From positions 1-46,393 of the forward strand of contig CAYGVT010000063.1 of the NCBI GenBank assembly GCA_964353355.1: a DNA stretch of 46,393 nt. Reading direction: 5' to 3'. This document shows, piece by piece, positions 1 to 7,529 of this stretch. Source of the DNA: CAYGVT01 sp964353355. GTDB lineage: Archaea > Thermoplasmatota > DTKX01 > GCA-020343715. Below the pieces are notes generated by a model. It ran no database searches. It was given only the letters and a program-made list of their open reading frames with translations, and was not told the DNA's origin. Both the position numbers and the translations under genes were made by a program. Within the stretch, counting starts at the first letter, position 1. Every line of letters starts with the position of its first letter.

Positions 1-121
1 TGGTGGTCTCGGGCTTGGGGGCAGGGTGGTCGGCCTTGCTCTCGGCCTTGGGCTTGGGGTCGTCCTTCGCCTTCGCCTCGGCCTTCGTGGCCTTCGCGCC
101 ATTCTTGTGCTCCTCGACCAT
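1..121 (-). CDS. rpl32e: Ribosomal protein eL32 (N-terminal fragment, cut by window edge)
   Basis: Forty N-terminal codons are visible, beginning MVEEHKNGAK and continuing into a Lys/Ala/Glu/Pro-rich stretch until the window ends. Nothing of the folded eL32 core is present, so the identification rests on position: in archaeal ribosomal operons the gene after uL6 is normally eL32. The ATG lies five bases beyond the uL6 stop. The low-complexity N-terminal extension matches the habit of other ribosomal proteins in this operon (uL4, uS3). A different small ribosomal gene in this slot cannot be excluded from this fragment. Confidence 0.7.
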   Translation of the reverse strand, partial: MVEEHKNGAKATKAEAKAKDDPKPKAESKADHPAPKPETT

Positions 122-126
122 TCACC

Positions 127-663
127 TCACCCCTTCATCACGACGTAGATTCCGTCCTGGAAGACGCGCGGGTCGCGGTCCCGGATGCGCGTCGCGTGCT
201 CGATGTTGGCGGCCGTCTGGCCGACGGCCTCCCTGTCCGCGCCCTGGACCAGGACCTCCTCGCCCTTCGTGACGACCTTCACCCCGGGCAGGATGCGCGA
301 GGTGCGCGGGTGGCGCTCGCCCAGGAAGTTCTCGATGAGGAACTCCTCGCCCTTCACCGTCACCTTGATGGGGAAGTGGGCGTAGACGATCTTGAGCTGG
401 TACTCGAAGCCCTGGGACGCGCCCTTGAGCATGTTCCGGGCGTGGGCGGACCAGGTGCCGCAGAGCGCCTTCTGCTTGATCGACGGGAGCCGGCAGTAGA
501 CCTTGACCTTGCCCCCCTCGACCGTGAGAGTTATCTTGTGGTGCGCGAAGGCGCGCCTGACCTCTCCCTTGGGGCCCTTGACGACAAGCGTGTCGCCCTG
601 CTTGCTGGCCTTGGCCTCCTTGGGGATCGGTATCTCGTCTTTGTACTCCACGAGCACTGCCAT
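127..663 (-). CDS. rpl6: Large subunit ribosomal protein uL6
   Basis: The 178-residue protein is archaeal uL6, which binds 23S rRNA near the sarcin-ricin loop and factor-binding site. The sequence starts MAVLVEYKDE and has the two alpha/beta domains of the family; the C-terminal half carries the archaeal/eukaryotic uL6 pattern (FLGERHPR at about residue 115, then a QGAD/EAVGQTAANIE segment). An in-frame GTG three codons earlier is possible, but GGAGGTG sits six bases upstream of the ATG at 663, which decides the start. Length is normal for archaea. It lies between uS8 (13-base gap carrying the ribosome-binding site) and eL32. Confidence 0.97.
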   Translation of the reverse strand: MAVLVEYKDEIPIPKEAKASKQGDTLVVKGPKGEVRRAFAHHKITLTVEGGKVKVYCRLPSIKQKALCGTWSAHARNMLKGASQGFEYQLKIVYAHFPIKVTVKGEEFLIENFLGERHPRTSRILPGVKVVTKGEEVLVQGADREAVGQTAANIEHATRIRDRDPRVFQDGIYVVMKG

Positions 664-676
664 GTCGTGCACCTCC

Positions 677-1066
677 TCAGTAGACGTAGGCGAGCAACTT
701 GCCGCCCACGCCCTGGTCCTTGGCCTGCTTGTGGGAAAGCACGCCCTTGGTGGTCGTCATGATCAACAGCCCGAAGTCCTGGGCCGGCAGGAACCTCTTC
801 TCCCACTTCTCCATCTCGCCCCTGCGGGCGGCGAAACGGGGTTTGATGGCGCCGCACTTGTTGATGGCGCCCGTGAGCTGCACCTTGAAGAGCCCGGCCT
901 TCCCGTCCTCCACGTACTCGAAGTTGCCGATGTAGCCGTTCTCCTGCATCACGCGCAGGACATGGCCGATGAGCTTGGAGGAGGGCCTGATGTCGCACTG
1001 CATGTGGCCCGTCATCTCCGCGTTCTTGATGAGGGTCATCGCGTCGCTGAGTGGGTCGTGTTGCAT
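677..1066 (-). CDS. rps8: Small subunit ribosomal protein uS8
   Basis: The 129-residue protein is uS8, a primary 16S rRNA-binding protein of the central domain. It starts MQHDPLSDAMTLIKNAE, the typical uS8 opening, and ends with the conserved C-terminal segment QDFGLLIMTTTKG, followed by GGKLLAYVY. Family length is about 130 residues in archaea, so it is complete. It is co-transcribed with uS14 upstream (12-base gap with a GAGG-type ribosome-binding site) and uL6 downstream. Confidence 0.97.
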   Translation of the reverse strand: MQHDPLSDAMTLIKNAEMTGHMQCDIRPSSKLIGHVLRVMQENGYIGNFEYVEDGKAGLFKVQLTGAINKCGAIKPRFAARRGEMEKWEKRFLPAQDFGLLIMTTTKGVLSHKQAKDQGVGGKLLAYVY

Positions 1067-1078
1067 TTCTTCCCCTCC

Positions 1079-1237
1079 TCACGAATACTTCTTGAACCCC
1101 ACCTCTGGGGCTACCTCGCGGAAGCACTGCCTGCACAGGTGCATGCCGTACCTGCGGACGATACCGCGCTTGCGACCGCACCGGTCGCAGCCCTTCCGCC
1201 TTCCGTAGAACTTGCGGGGCCTCTGCTCACCGGTCAT
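1079..1237 (-). CDS. rps14: Small subunit ribosomal protein uS14 (zinc form)
   Basis: This 52-residue protein is the short zinc-binding form of uS14, an assembly protein of the 30S head. Two CxxC pairs are visible, CDRC at residues 17-20 and CRQC at 35-38, with the conserved RKYG-like segment RRYGMHLC between them and the ending GFKKYS. The start ATG overlaps the uL5 stop (ATGA), a translational coupling arrangement. The gene is short, but both motifs and the operon position make it secure. Confidence 0.96.
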   Translation of the reverse strand: MTGEQRPRKFYGRRKGCDRCGRKRGIVRRYGMHLCRQCFREVAPEVGFKKYS

Positions 1238-1782
1238 TCGACCACCTCTATGCCGTAGACTCCGCGGAGGAAGGCCTTGGCCTCCTCCCTGGTGATGCGG
1301 TGGACGACCGGCACGCGCCGGGGGGCCTTCCGCCGGGATTGCACGCGCTTGCCCGGGCGGGCAAGGCTGACGCAGACGCTCATCCCGAAGATACCGATCT
1401 CGGGGTCGTACCTCTGGTTGGGGAAGTCCGTGTAGTCCGCCACGCCGAAGGAGCAGTTGCCCTCCTGGTCGAAGCTGTAGCCCGCGATCCTGTTCTCGCG
1501 GACCCACATGGCGGCCTTGAAGAACTCCTCGGCCCGCTTCTTCCTGAGCGTGACCTTGGTCCCGATGGGCATGCCCACGCGGATGCCGAGGTCCTTGTTG
1601 GTCGTCCTGGACGTGGTCTCGACGGGCGTGCGGCCCGTGACCATCTTGAGCACCTGCTTGGCCTTGACGAGCCTCTCGCCGGCCTCGCCGACGCCGATGC
1701 TCACGACGACCTTCTCGATGCGGATGGTGCGCATGGGGTTGCTGCCCTCCGCCTTGGCCGGTCCTGTCGCCGCGTCGGTCAT
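1234..1782 (-). CDS. rpl5: Large subunit ribosomal protein uL5
   Basis: The 182-residue protein is uL5, which binds 5S rRNA in the central protuberance. After a 16-residue N-terminal tail begins the archaeal core (MRTIRIEKVVVSIGVGE, residues 17-33); TGRTPVETTSRTTNK and the C-terminal region with GIFGMSVCVSL are conserved. ATG at 1782 overlaps the eS4 stop (ATGA) and has AGGTGAT upstream. The internal Met17 would give the usual family N-terminus and remains an alternative start. uS14 follows with another ATGA overlap. Confidence 0.96.
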   Translation of the reverse strand: MTDAATGPAKAEGSNPMRTIRIEKVVVSIGVGEAGERLVKAKQVLKMVTGRTPVETTSRTTNKDLGIRVGMPIGTKVTLRKKRAEEFFKAAMWVRENRIAGYSFDQEGNCSFGVADYTDFPNQRYDPEIGIFGMSVCVSLARPGKRVQSRRKAPRRVPVVHRITREEAKAFLRGVYGIEVVE

Positions 1783-2486
1783 ACTATCACCTCGGGCAGT
1801 GTCACTTCGGCCTTGGCGCCGCCGACCACGAAGACGTGGCTGCGGATGGTCCTCACGCCGCCCTCGAGCTCTATGAGGTCCTCGCTCGAGCCCGTCTTCA
1901 CGATGCGGTGCGAGACCGGGGCCAGCGTCCCGGTGTGGGAGCCGCCGATGACCATCGCGGTCGCGCCCTTCGCCAGTGGGTGGTGCGCGAGCACCTTCTG
2001 TGACGGGAGCTCGATCTTCAGGGTGTCGCCCGTCTTGTAGGGTCCCTTCTCGACGATGATATTGCGGCCGTCGTGGAGGTTGAGCTGCGTCATGCCGCCC
2101 CTCAACGTTGTCTTGCCCTCGATGCGGACGAGCTTCCAGGTCGCCTCCCTCTCCTCGATGCGGGAGAGCTGGAGCCGGCCCTTCCTGTCGACCAGGACGC
2201 GGAAGTTGCCCTTGATCTTGGGGATGGACACGACGTCCATGAGCCCCACGGGGCGCTTGTAGTCGCGGCTGACGCGCTGGTCCACCAGGACCTCGCGGTC
2301 GCCGATGATGGCGCGCGCCTCCTTGGCGGAGTCGCACAGCTTCAGGCGGTCGCGCACGGCGGTGAGCAGCGGGAGGCACCGTCCGGCCGGGTGCGGGCCC
2401 GGGGACGGGGCGGTCATCCAGTAGCGGCTCTTCTTGGGTATCGCGACGACCCTGCTCGCCGACATCCTCTTCTGGTGCTTTGGCAT
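1779..2486 (-). CDS. rps4e: Small subunit ribosomal protein eS4
   Basis: The 235-residue protein is eS4, an archaeal/eukaryotic-only 30S protein with an S4 RNA-binding domain followed by a KOW-like beta domain. It starts MPKHQKRMSASRVVAIPKKSRYW-like, and the segment VDQRVSRDYKRPVGLMDV (about 68-85) is the recognisable S4-domain region. ATAMVIGGSHTG (about 176-187) fits the KOW region. It is full length. It sits between uL24 (nine-base gap) and uL5 (overlap), the standard archaeal order, and its presence excludes a bacterial origin for this operon. Confidence 0.96.
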   Translation of the reverse strand: MPKHQKRMSASRVVAIPKKSRYWMTAPSPGPHPAGRCLPLLTAVRDRLKLCDSAKEARAIIGDREVLVDQRVSRDYKRPVGLMDVVSIPKIKGNFRVLVDRKGRLQLSRIEEREATWKLVRIEGKTTLRGGMTQLNLHDGRNIIVEKGPYKTGDTLKIELPSQKVLAHHPLAKGATAMVIGGSHTGTLAPVSHRIVKTGSSEDLIELEGGVRTIRSHVFVVGGAKAEVTLPEVIV

Positions 2487-2495
2487 GGTCGCACC

Positions 2496-2885
2496 TCACT
2501 TGCTCCTGTTCTCGAGCTCGTCCAGGCGCTTCTTGCGCTTGGGGTCGGTCACGTCCAGCTTGGTCACCAGCACGTTGCTCGGGTGCAGCGGACGTGGCTT
2601 CTCCTTGCCGTCCGCCTTCACGGACGTGACCTTCTCGATGTAGATGCGGCGGTTCTTGGTGTCGACGTCGGAGACCCTGCCGACGTGGCCCCTGTAGCCG
2701 CCCCTCATGACCTTGACGGTATCGCCCTTGCGGAGGTTGATGGTCCAGACGTCGTACTTCTCCATGAGCTCATCGCTCAGGTGCGCGCGGATGGTGCGCT
2801 TGCGCTCCCTCAGCGTGGCCTGGAAGAACGCCTTCCGGGTCTTTCGCGGCTGCGACGAAATGCGGTTCTTCGGGTTTGTCGACAT
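2496..2885 (-). CDS. rpl24: Large subunit ribosomal protein uL24
   Basis: The 129-residue protein is archaeal uL24, which binds 23S rRNA domain I and helps initiate 50S assembly. The KOW motif is clear at about residues 50-75 (LRKGDTVKVMRGGYRGHVGRV), preceded by the archaeal helical N-terminus with RKAFFQATLRERKRTIRAHLS. The C-terminus is Lys/Arg rich. AGGAGGGT lies just upstream of the ATG. It is flanked by uL14 and eS4 as in other archaea. Confidence 0.96.
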   Translation of the reverse strand: MSTNPKNRISSQPRKTRKAFFQATLRERKRTIRAHLSDELMEKYDVWTINLRKGDTVKVMRGGYRGHVGRVSDVDTKNRRIYIEKVTSVKADGKEKPRPLHPSNVLVTKLDVTDPKRKKRLDELENRSK

Positions 2886-2897
2886 CCGTTACCCTCC

Positions 2898-3296
2898 TCA
2901 GACGATCATCGACGCCTTCGCGGCGATCTGGGCCCAGCGCTCCGCGGCCTCGCGGGCGACGGGTCCCTTTATGTCGGTCCCCTTCAGGTCGCCGTTCGGG
3001 GCGGTGATGACCACCGCGTTGTCCTCGAACGCGACCACCGTGCCATCAGGGCGGCGGTAGGGCCGCCGCTGGCGTATGATGACCGCGTTGAACAGCTGCT
3101 TGCGCAGCTCGGGCGTGCCCTTCTTGACGGTGACGACGAGTATGTCGCCGACGCCCCCTGCGGGGAGGCGCCTGTGGACGCCCTTGTACTTGAGCACCGC
3201 GACTATCTCGACTATCTTCGCGCCCGTGTTGTCGGCGCACGTGACCCGCGCGCCCTTGGGCAGCCCACGGGTTATCGAGCCTGGGATCCCCTTCAT
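2898..3296 (-). CDS. rpl14: Large subunit ribosomal protein uL14
   Basis: The 132-residue protein is uL14, a 50S protein at the intersubunit face. It contains the hallmark NTGAK (about 26-30) and GDILVVTVKKGTPE (about 51-64), followed by AVIIRQRRPYRRPDG and FEDNAVV. A GTG three codons upstream at 3305 is in frame, but GAGGGGGTG is placed about six bases before the ATG at 3296, so the ATG is preferred. The ending IAAKASMIV is normal for archaea. Confidence 0.97.
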   Translation of the reverse strand: MKGIPGSITRGLPKGARVTCADNTGAKIVEIVAVLKYKGVHRRLPAGGVGDILVVTVKKGTPELRKQLFNAVIIRQRRPYRRPDGTVVAFEDNAVVITAPNGDLKGTDIKGPVAREAAERWAQIAAKASMIV

Positions 3297-3309
3297 GCTT
3301 GGCACCCCC

Positions 3310-3681
3310 TCACTGGCCCTCGTGGACCTTGACCACGACGAACTTGACGGTCTTCGACAGCGGCCGGCACTCGGCGATGGTGACCTTCTGCCCGTCCTTG
3401 ACGGACAGGCAACCGGGTAGGTGGACCGAGTACTTGTGCGTCTTGCGCATGTACCGCTCGTACTTGGCGTCGTAGACGCGGCGCTCGCGCTGCACCACGA
3501 TGGTGCCCGTCATCCTCGCGCTCTTCACGAAGCCGTCGATGACAGAGCCCCTCACGGGCAGGCGCCCGTGGTAGGGGCACTTCTGGTCGGTGCAGACCTT
3601 CTCTGGCGGCTCGATGCCGAGCCCGATGTTGCGGGCCTTGGGCGTGGCGTCCGCGCCCTTACCCTCCTTGGCCTTCGCCAT
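3310..3681 (-). CDS. rps17: Small subunit ribosomal protein uS17
   Basis: The 123-residue protein is archaeal uS17, a primary 16S rRNA-binding protein. After a low-complexity N-terminus it has the archaeal element CTDQKCPYHGRLPVRG (about residues 31-46), then the OB-fold core with MTGTIVVQRERR, the basic stretch YERYMRKTHKYSVHLPG and the conserved KDGQKVTIAECRPLSKT. AAGGAGGGA stands before the ATG. The 46-base gap to the Rpp29 gene upstream is one of the longest inside this operon but holds no evident promoter. Confidence 0.97.
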   Translation of the reverse strand: MAKAKEGKGADATPKARNIGLGIEPPEKVCTDQKCPYHGRLPVRGSVIDGFVKSARMTGTIVVQRERRVYDAKYERYMRKTHKYSVHLPGCLSVKDGQKVTIAECRPLSKTVKFVVVKVHEGQ

Positions 3682-3727
3682 GGTTCATCCCTCCTTGGTG
3701 TGATAGTAATCGATGCGATCGTGACAG

Positions 3728-4090
3728 TCAATCGTGTGGGCGTGCCTGGCACGCCGCCCCTTCGCTCTTCCCCGATACCCTGCCGGCGCCGCCGCCGCCG
3801 TCGCCGCGGTCAGCGCCGCGGGCCCGCTTCGTCCGGTCCTCGGGCCTGAACGCGATGGCGTCGCCGTCTATGGCCGCGGTCGAGCCGTTCTCGAGCTGCA
3901 GCTCGAAGCGCGAGCCACGCTTGGGCACGAGCGCCGTGCCCCCGTTGCCATCGCGCTCTACGGCTAGCATCTCCCGGCTCTCATCGACCACGGTCCCTTG
4001 CATGCCTATCAGTCCTCTGTCCCGCGCGCGCACGACCCTCAGCCGGAGGCCGACGAGCTCGTGCTGCGGCAGGTTGTCAGCCGTCCTCAT
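3728..4090 (-). CDS. rnp1: Ribonuclease P protein component 1 (Rpp29/Pop4 family)
   Basis: The 120-residue protein matches the archaeal Rpp29 subunit, which together with Rpp21 supports the specificity domain of RNase P RNA in tRNA 5' maturation. The Sm-like beta-barrel core is at about residues 8-85: HELVGLRLRVVRARDRGLIG, then GTVVDES and a short Arg-containing loop, ending RFELQLENGSTAAIDGDAIAFRPEDR. The last 30 residues are a Gly/Arg/Lys-rich tail beyond the usual family end. The start ATG overlaps the aIF1 stop (ATGA). Position between aIF1 and uS17 is the standard archaeal arrangement. Confidence 0.92.
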   Translation of the reverse strand: MRTADNLPQHELVGLRLRVVRARDRGLIGMQGTVVDESREMLAVERDGNGGTALVPKRGSRFELQLENGSTAAIDGDAIAFRPEDRTKRARGADRGDGGGGAGRVSGKSEGAACQARPHD

Positions 4091-4386
4091 CTCGCCTCTA
4101 CGTTGAAGCCCATCTCGTTCAGCACCTTGGCGACGCGCCTCTTGTGGTCGCCCTGGAGCTCTATCTTCTCGTCCTTGACGGTGCCCCCCGAGGCGCAGGC
4201 GGTCTTGAGCTTCTTGGCAAGGTCATCAAGGTCGATGTCGTTCGAGTTGATCCCCTCGACGATGGTGACCAGCTTGCCGTACCGCCTCGACACTGTGTAG
4301 ATGCTGATCTCCTGTTGCTCCCTAGCGATCTCCTCGCAGACGCACAGCTCCTTCGGTAGACCGCAGACTTCGCAGATGTCCACCAT
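4087..4386 (-). CDS. sui1: Translation initiation factor aIF1 (SUI1 family)
   Basis: The 99-residue protein is aIF1/SUI1, which binds the 30S platform and monitors start-codon selection. An N-terminal knuckle with CEVCGLPKELCVC (residues 5-17) is followed by the SUI1 fold: RRYGKLVTIVEG (about 34-45), DLDDLAKKLK, ACASGGTVKDEKIELQGDH (about 63-81) and VLNEMGFNVE. The ATG shares one base with the uL29 TAA stop, implying coupling. Archaeal operons commonly carry this gene between uL29 and Rpp29. Normal length. Confidence 0.95.
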   Translation of the reverse strand: MVDICEVCGLPKELCVCEEIAREQQEISIYTVSRRYGKLVTIVEGINSNDIDLDDLAKKLKTACASGGTVKDEKIELQGDHKRRVAKVLNEMGFNVEAR

Positions 4387-4589
4387 TATGCCTCGCCTTC
4401 CTCCTTCATGATAGTGCGATACCTGGATATCGAGCGCCTCAGCTTGCGTATCTTGCCAGGGGACGAGGGCGCGCCGCCCATCGCGGCCATGCCGCGCTCG
4501 CGCATGAGCTCCTCCTGGAGCTCGGCCACGCGCTTGCGCCGGTCCTCCTGCGTCATCTCGCGGATCTCCCTGACCCTGGGCAACGCCAT
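4386..4589 (-). CDS. rpl29: Large subunit ribosomal protein uL29
   Basis: The 67-residue protein is uL29, a small two-helix 50S protein near the polypeptide exit tunnel. It begins MALPRVREIREMTQEDR and contains the family pattern RVAELQEELMRER, followed by a Gly/Ala linker and the second helix KIRKLRRSISRYRTIMKEE. Its stop overlaps the aIF1 start by one base, and it begins three bases after the uS3 stop. Length is normal. Confidence 0.95.
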   Translation of the reverse strand: MALPRVREIREMTQEDRRKRVAELQEELMRERGMAAMGGAPSSPGKIRKLRRSISRYRTIMKEEGEA

Positions 4590-4592
4590 GCC

Positions 4593-5627
4593 TCACGCCT
4601 CCTTCTTGGGCTCGTCCTCGGCCTTGGGGGCCGACGGGGATGGGGCGGGCGGCGTCGCGTCCGGCACTGCCGGGGCCTCGGCTGCGGCAGCGGGGGTCGG
4701 GGCCACTTCGGTGACCTGGGCGGGCGCGACGGCCTGCGCGGCCTCCTCGCCCTCCTTCTTCTTGGGCTTCCTGGGCGCCCTGGGCTTGCTGGCCTTGGGC
4801 TTCTTCCGCTCCTCGGCCGGCGCGGTTGCCTCCGCGGGGGCGCCCTCCTTGTCCTTGGCCTCTTTGGCGGCGACGGCCTCGATGGCCGGCGCGGCCTCGC
4901 CCTCGGCGGCCAGCTCGGACTCGACAAGCTTGTCGAGCTCTTCGGCGTCGGCGACGCCCTCGAGCGCGGCCACGACCGGGCTTGTGGACTTGGGGGCGTA
5001 CTCCTCCAGGACCTCCACGAGCTCCTCGGGCGGAAGCAGCTCGATCTCGTCGGGCAGCTTGGCCGCCGGGTCCATGATCATGACCCTGAGGCCCATCACG
5101 CCGGCCTTGCGGTCGGCGCGGCCGATGGAGATGCGCATCCACTGCTGCTTGGGCTCGCCGCAGTACTTGATGTGGCCCGCGCGGAACTTCACGCGGCGGT
5201 GGCGGTCCCCGGTGAGCTTGCCGGCAATCTCCACCTGGCAGCCCCTCGCGCCCGCCTCCATGATGCGCATGACCGTCGAGTGGCCCGCGCGGCGGAAGTG
5301 CCAGCCCTTCTCGAGGGCCACGGCGAGCTTCTGGACCATGATGTGCGGGTTGAGCGCAGGGACGTCCGCCTCCTGGACCTCTATCTGGGGGTTCGGGAAG
5401 CCGAACTTTGTCTGCACCTCCTCGGTCAGGCGGTTGATTGTCGCGCCCCTCCGGCCGATGACCATGCCGGGGCGCTCCGCGATGAGCGTGATGTGCGTGC
5501 CCAGAGGCGTCCTTGTCACTTCCAGCCCGCCGAAGCCGGCCCGCTGGGTCTCCCTGTGGAGGTACTCCTTCAGCAGTTGGCGGCGGATGTTAACCCTGAC
5601 GAAATCGCGCTCGGACGACAGGTTCAC
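4593..5627 (-). CDS. rps3: Small subunit ribosomal protein uS3 with long C-terminal tail
   Basis: The 344-residue protein is uS3, a 30S head protein lining the mRNA entry path. The KH domain lies at about residues 20-95, with PGMVIGRRGATI (about 53-64). The C-terminal domain follows, with GWHFRRAGHSTVMRIMEAGARG and HIKYCGEPKQQW. From about residue 215 the chain becomes a 125-130 residue tail rich in Ala, Pro, Glu and Lys, making it about half again as long as a typical archaeal uS3. The start is read as GTG at 5627, overlapping the uL22 TGA (GTGA). The AGGAGG upstream is only a base or two away, so ribosome reinitiation is likely. No later start preserves the conserved N-terminus. Confidence 0.95.
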   Translation of the reverse strand: MNLSSERDFVRVNIRRQLLKEYLHRETQRAGFGGLEVTRTPLGTHITLIAERPGMVIGRRGATINRLTEEVQTKFGFPNPQIEVQEADVPALNPHIMVQKLAVALEKGWHFRRAGHSTVMRIMEAGARGCQVEIAGKLTGDRHRRVKFRAGHIKYCGEPKQQWMRISIGRADRKAGVMGLRVMIMDPAAKLPDEIELLPPEELVEVLEEYAPKSTSPVVAALEGVADAEELDKLVESELAAEGEAAPAIEAVAAKEAKDKEGAPAEATAPAEERKKPKASKPRAPRKPKKKEGEEAAQAVAPAQVTEVAPTPAAAAEAPAVPDATPPAPSPSAPKAEDEPKKEA

Positions 5628-6082
5628 TCCTCCTTGGACTTGGATTCCTTGAGTATTACCTCGACATTGACGCACTCCCTCTTCTTGGGGGTGCTCCGGC
5701 CGCGCGCGCGGCGGAAGTAGCTCATCGTGGCGCGGCCCAGGTTGGACGAGATGTGCTGGATAACCAGCCCGTCGAGCGCCAGGCCCTTGTACTCGGCGTT
5801 GGCCTCGGCGCTCTCGAGAACGCCCAGGATGTACTGGGAGGCCTTCTTGGGGTAGCGGCCGGGGCCGACCCCGCCCTTCCTGTGGGGTGAGCTGGCGTAG
5901 CGGCGGTCCGGCACGGCCCGCTTCTGCAAGATGACGTCCGCGAGGAAGTCCTTCGCGCGCTCCAGGGGCCAGCCCCGGATGTGCGCGCAGATGACCTCGG
6001 AGTGCTTGGGGGAGATGGGCATGTCCCGCCCGATCGCGCGGGCGGTCGTCGCGGGGTCTGAGCTCTGGCTGTAGCCTACCAT
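5624..6082 (-). CDS. rpl22: Large subunit ribosomal protein uL22
   Basis: The 152-residue protein is archaeal uL22, which extends a beta-hairpin into the nascent-peptide exit tunnel. The family pattern is clear: RDMPISPKHSEVIC near the N-terminus, then HRKGGVGPGRYPKKA (about 67-81), YILGVLESAEANAEYKGL (about 83-100) and the tunnel-loop region GRATMSYFRRARGRSTP (about 115-131). The stop overlaps the uS3 GTG start. The gap to uS19 upstream is 12 bases. Confidence 0.97.
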   Translation of the reverse strand: MVGYSQSSDPATTARAIGRDMPISPKHSEVICAHIRGWPLERAKDFLADVILQKRAVPDRRYASSPHRKGGVGPGRYPKKASQYILGVLESAEANAEYKGLALDGLVIQHISSNLGRATMSYFRRARGRSTPKKRECVNVEVILKESKSKEE

Positions 6083-6094
6083 GATTTTCCCCCC

Positions 6095-6556
6095 TCACTT
6101 GAGCGGCAGGTACTTCGAGGACCTGGTGGCGCCGACGCCGGGGCCGGTGTGCTTGACGTCCCTCCTGGTCGCGGCGAACTCGCCCAGGTAGTGGCCGAGC
6201 ATGTCGGGCTGGATGAGGATCTCCTTGTACTCCTTGCCGTTGTGGATGGCTATGCGCTTGCCCACGAGCATGGGGATGACGGGCGTGTCCCGCTCGTGCG
6301 TCCTGAAGACCTCGCGCTTCCCGCGCTTGACGTCGTCGATGAGCTTGCGCTGGCCCTCCGTCCAACCGCGCTCCATGCTGCGGCGCAGGCGGGCGGGGAC
6401 GAGCGCCATGAACTCGCTGAGCGGCATGGCCTGGAGCTGCTCGATGGTGTGGCCCATGTAGGTGAACTCCCTCTTGGCGCGGGCGAGGATGGTTGACTTC
6501 CGCTTGCGGGCGCGCCTGCGGGCGGCCTTGGCGGACGCGAAGTACTGCTTTGCCAT
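6095..6556 (-). CDS. rps19: Small subunit ribosomal protein uS19
   Basis: The 153-residue protein is archaeal uS19, which with uS13 forms part of the 30S head near the A-site tRNA. A basic N-terminal extension (KAARRRARKRKS) precedes the archaeal helical region. The conserved uS19 core is at the C-terminus: VGKRIAIHNGKEYKEILIQP (about 99-118), MLGHYLGEFAATRR and the ending TRSSKYLPLK. Length is normal for archaea. It is separated from uL2 by five bases. Confidence 0.97.
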   Translation of the reverse strand: MAKQYFASAKAARRRARKRKSTILARAKREFTYMGHTIEQLQAMPLSEFMALVPARLRRSMERGWTEGQRKLIDDVKRGKREVFRTHERDTPVIPMLVGKRIAIHNGKEYKEILIQPDMLGHYLGEFAATRRDVKHTGPGVGATRSSKYLPLK

Positions 6557-6561
6557 CTTGA

Positions 6562-7263
6562 CTACCTCCTCTTACGGTTCTTGGGCTGTGGCGATAGCCT
6601 CCCGACCTTCCTGCCGGGCGGGGCGTTGCGCGAGACGGTCGACGGGCGGCCGACGTGCTGGTGCGAGCCGCCGCCGTGCGGGTGGTCCACGGGGTTCTTG
6701 GCGACGCCGCGGACGACCGGCCAGTGCTTGGCGATGCTCCGGATCTGGTGGTACTTCTGCCCGGCCTTGTACATCGGCATGGCCTTGTGGCCCGAGCCGG
6801 ACGTGCGGCCGATGGTCGCGCGGCAGTCGGGCTCGAACGTGCGGAACTGCCCGGAGGGCAGCTGCACCACGGGTCGCTCCCCGCCCGTGATGAGCACGGC
6901 GGCCTGGCCCGCGGCGCGGGCGAACTTGCCACCGTCGCCGGGCCTGGACTCGACGTTGAATATCTGCGTCCCGACCGGGATGGCCCGCAGCTGTAGGACC
7001 GAGCCGACCTCGACCTTGGCGCCCTCCCCGATGCTGACCCGCTGGCTGACCTTGAGGCCCTCCGCCGCGATCATGAGCACGCGGCCGTGGCCCTCGAGCT
7101 CGACGCGGGCGATGGGCGTGGTCCTTCCGGGGGCGTGCACGAGCTCCGTGACGGTGCCTTGCGCACCGGCTATTGCCGGGTAGGCCACATCGCCCAAGTG
7201 CCTGTGACCTGGCGAGATGCCCAGCCTGGCGCCGCGGCGCCGCTGCAGTAGACGTTTTCCCAT
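6562..7263 (-). CDS. rpl2: Large subunit ribosomal protein uL2
   Basis: The 233-residue protein is uL2, an essential 50S protein close to the peptidyl transferase centre and required for subunit joining. Visible landmarks are the RRRGARLGISPGHRH N-terminal region, the OB/SH3 core with LPSGQFRTFEPDCRATIGR (about 139-157), and the hallmark NPVDHPHGGGSHQHVG (about 190-206), whose histidine near the catalytic centre is present. It is co-transcribed after uL23 with a ten-base gap. Confidence 0.97.
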   Translation of the reverse strand: MGKRLLQRRRGARLGISPGHRHLGDVAYPAIAGAQGTVTELVHAPGRTTPIARVELEGHGRVLMIAAEGLKVSQRVSIGEGAKVEVGSVLQLRAIPVGTQIFNVESRPGDGGKFARAAGQAAVLITGGERPVVQLPSGQFRTFEPDCRATIGRTSGSGHKAMPMYKAGQKYHQIRSIAKHWPVVRGVAKNPVDHPHGGGSHQHVGRPSTVSRNAPPGRKVGRLSPQPKNRKRR

Positions 7264-7273
7264 CTACACCACC

Positions 7274-7528
7274 TCAGAAGACCCCGATGCGCGTTGCGAG
7301 GTCGTTCACGTTGTGCTCCTTGGCGAACTTGACGATGGCGTGCTTGCCCTCCTTGTCGTGGAAGGTGCGCACTTGCACCACCTTGGCGCTGAGCAGCGCC
7401 TCCACAGCCTTCTTGATGTCGCCCTTGTTGGCCGTCCGGACGACGATGAACTCGAGCTTGTTCTCCCCGAGCAGGTTCATCGTCTTCTCTGTCACGAACG
7501 GGTGCCTGATGATCTTGTAAGGTTCCAT
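7274..7528 (-). CDS. rpl23: Large subunit ribosomal protein uL23
   Basis: The 84-residue protein is uL23, which sits at the exit of the peptide tunnel and contacts signal recognition particle and chaperones. It begins MEPYKIIRHPFVTEKTM, the family signature, followed by LEFIVVRTANKGDIKKAVEAL and a VVQVRTF strand. Archaeal length is 80-90 residues, so it is complete. Its start lies one base after the uL4 stop, and uL2 follows. Confidence 0.97.
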   Translation of the reverse strand: MEPYKIIRHPFVTEKTMNLLGENKLEFIVVRTANKGDIKKAVEALLSAKVVQVRTFHDKEGKHAIVKFAKEHNVNDLATRIGVF

Positions 7529-7529
7529 G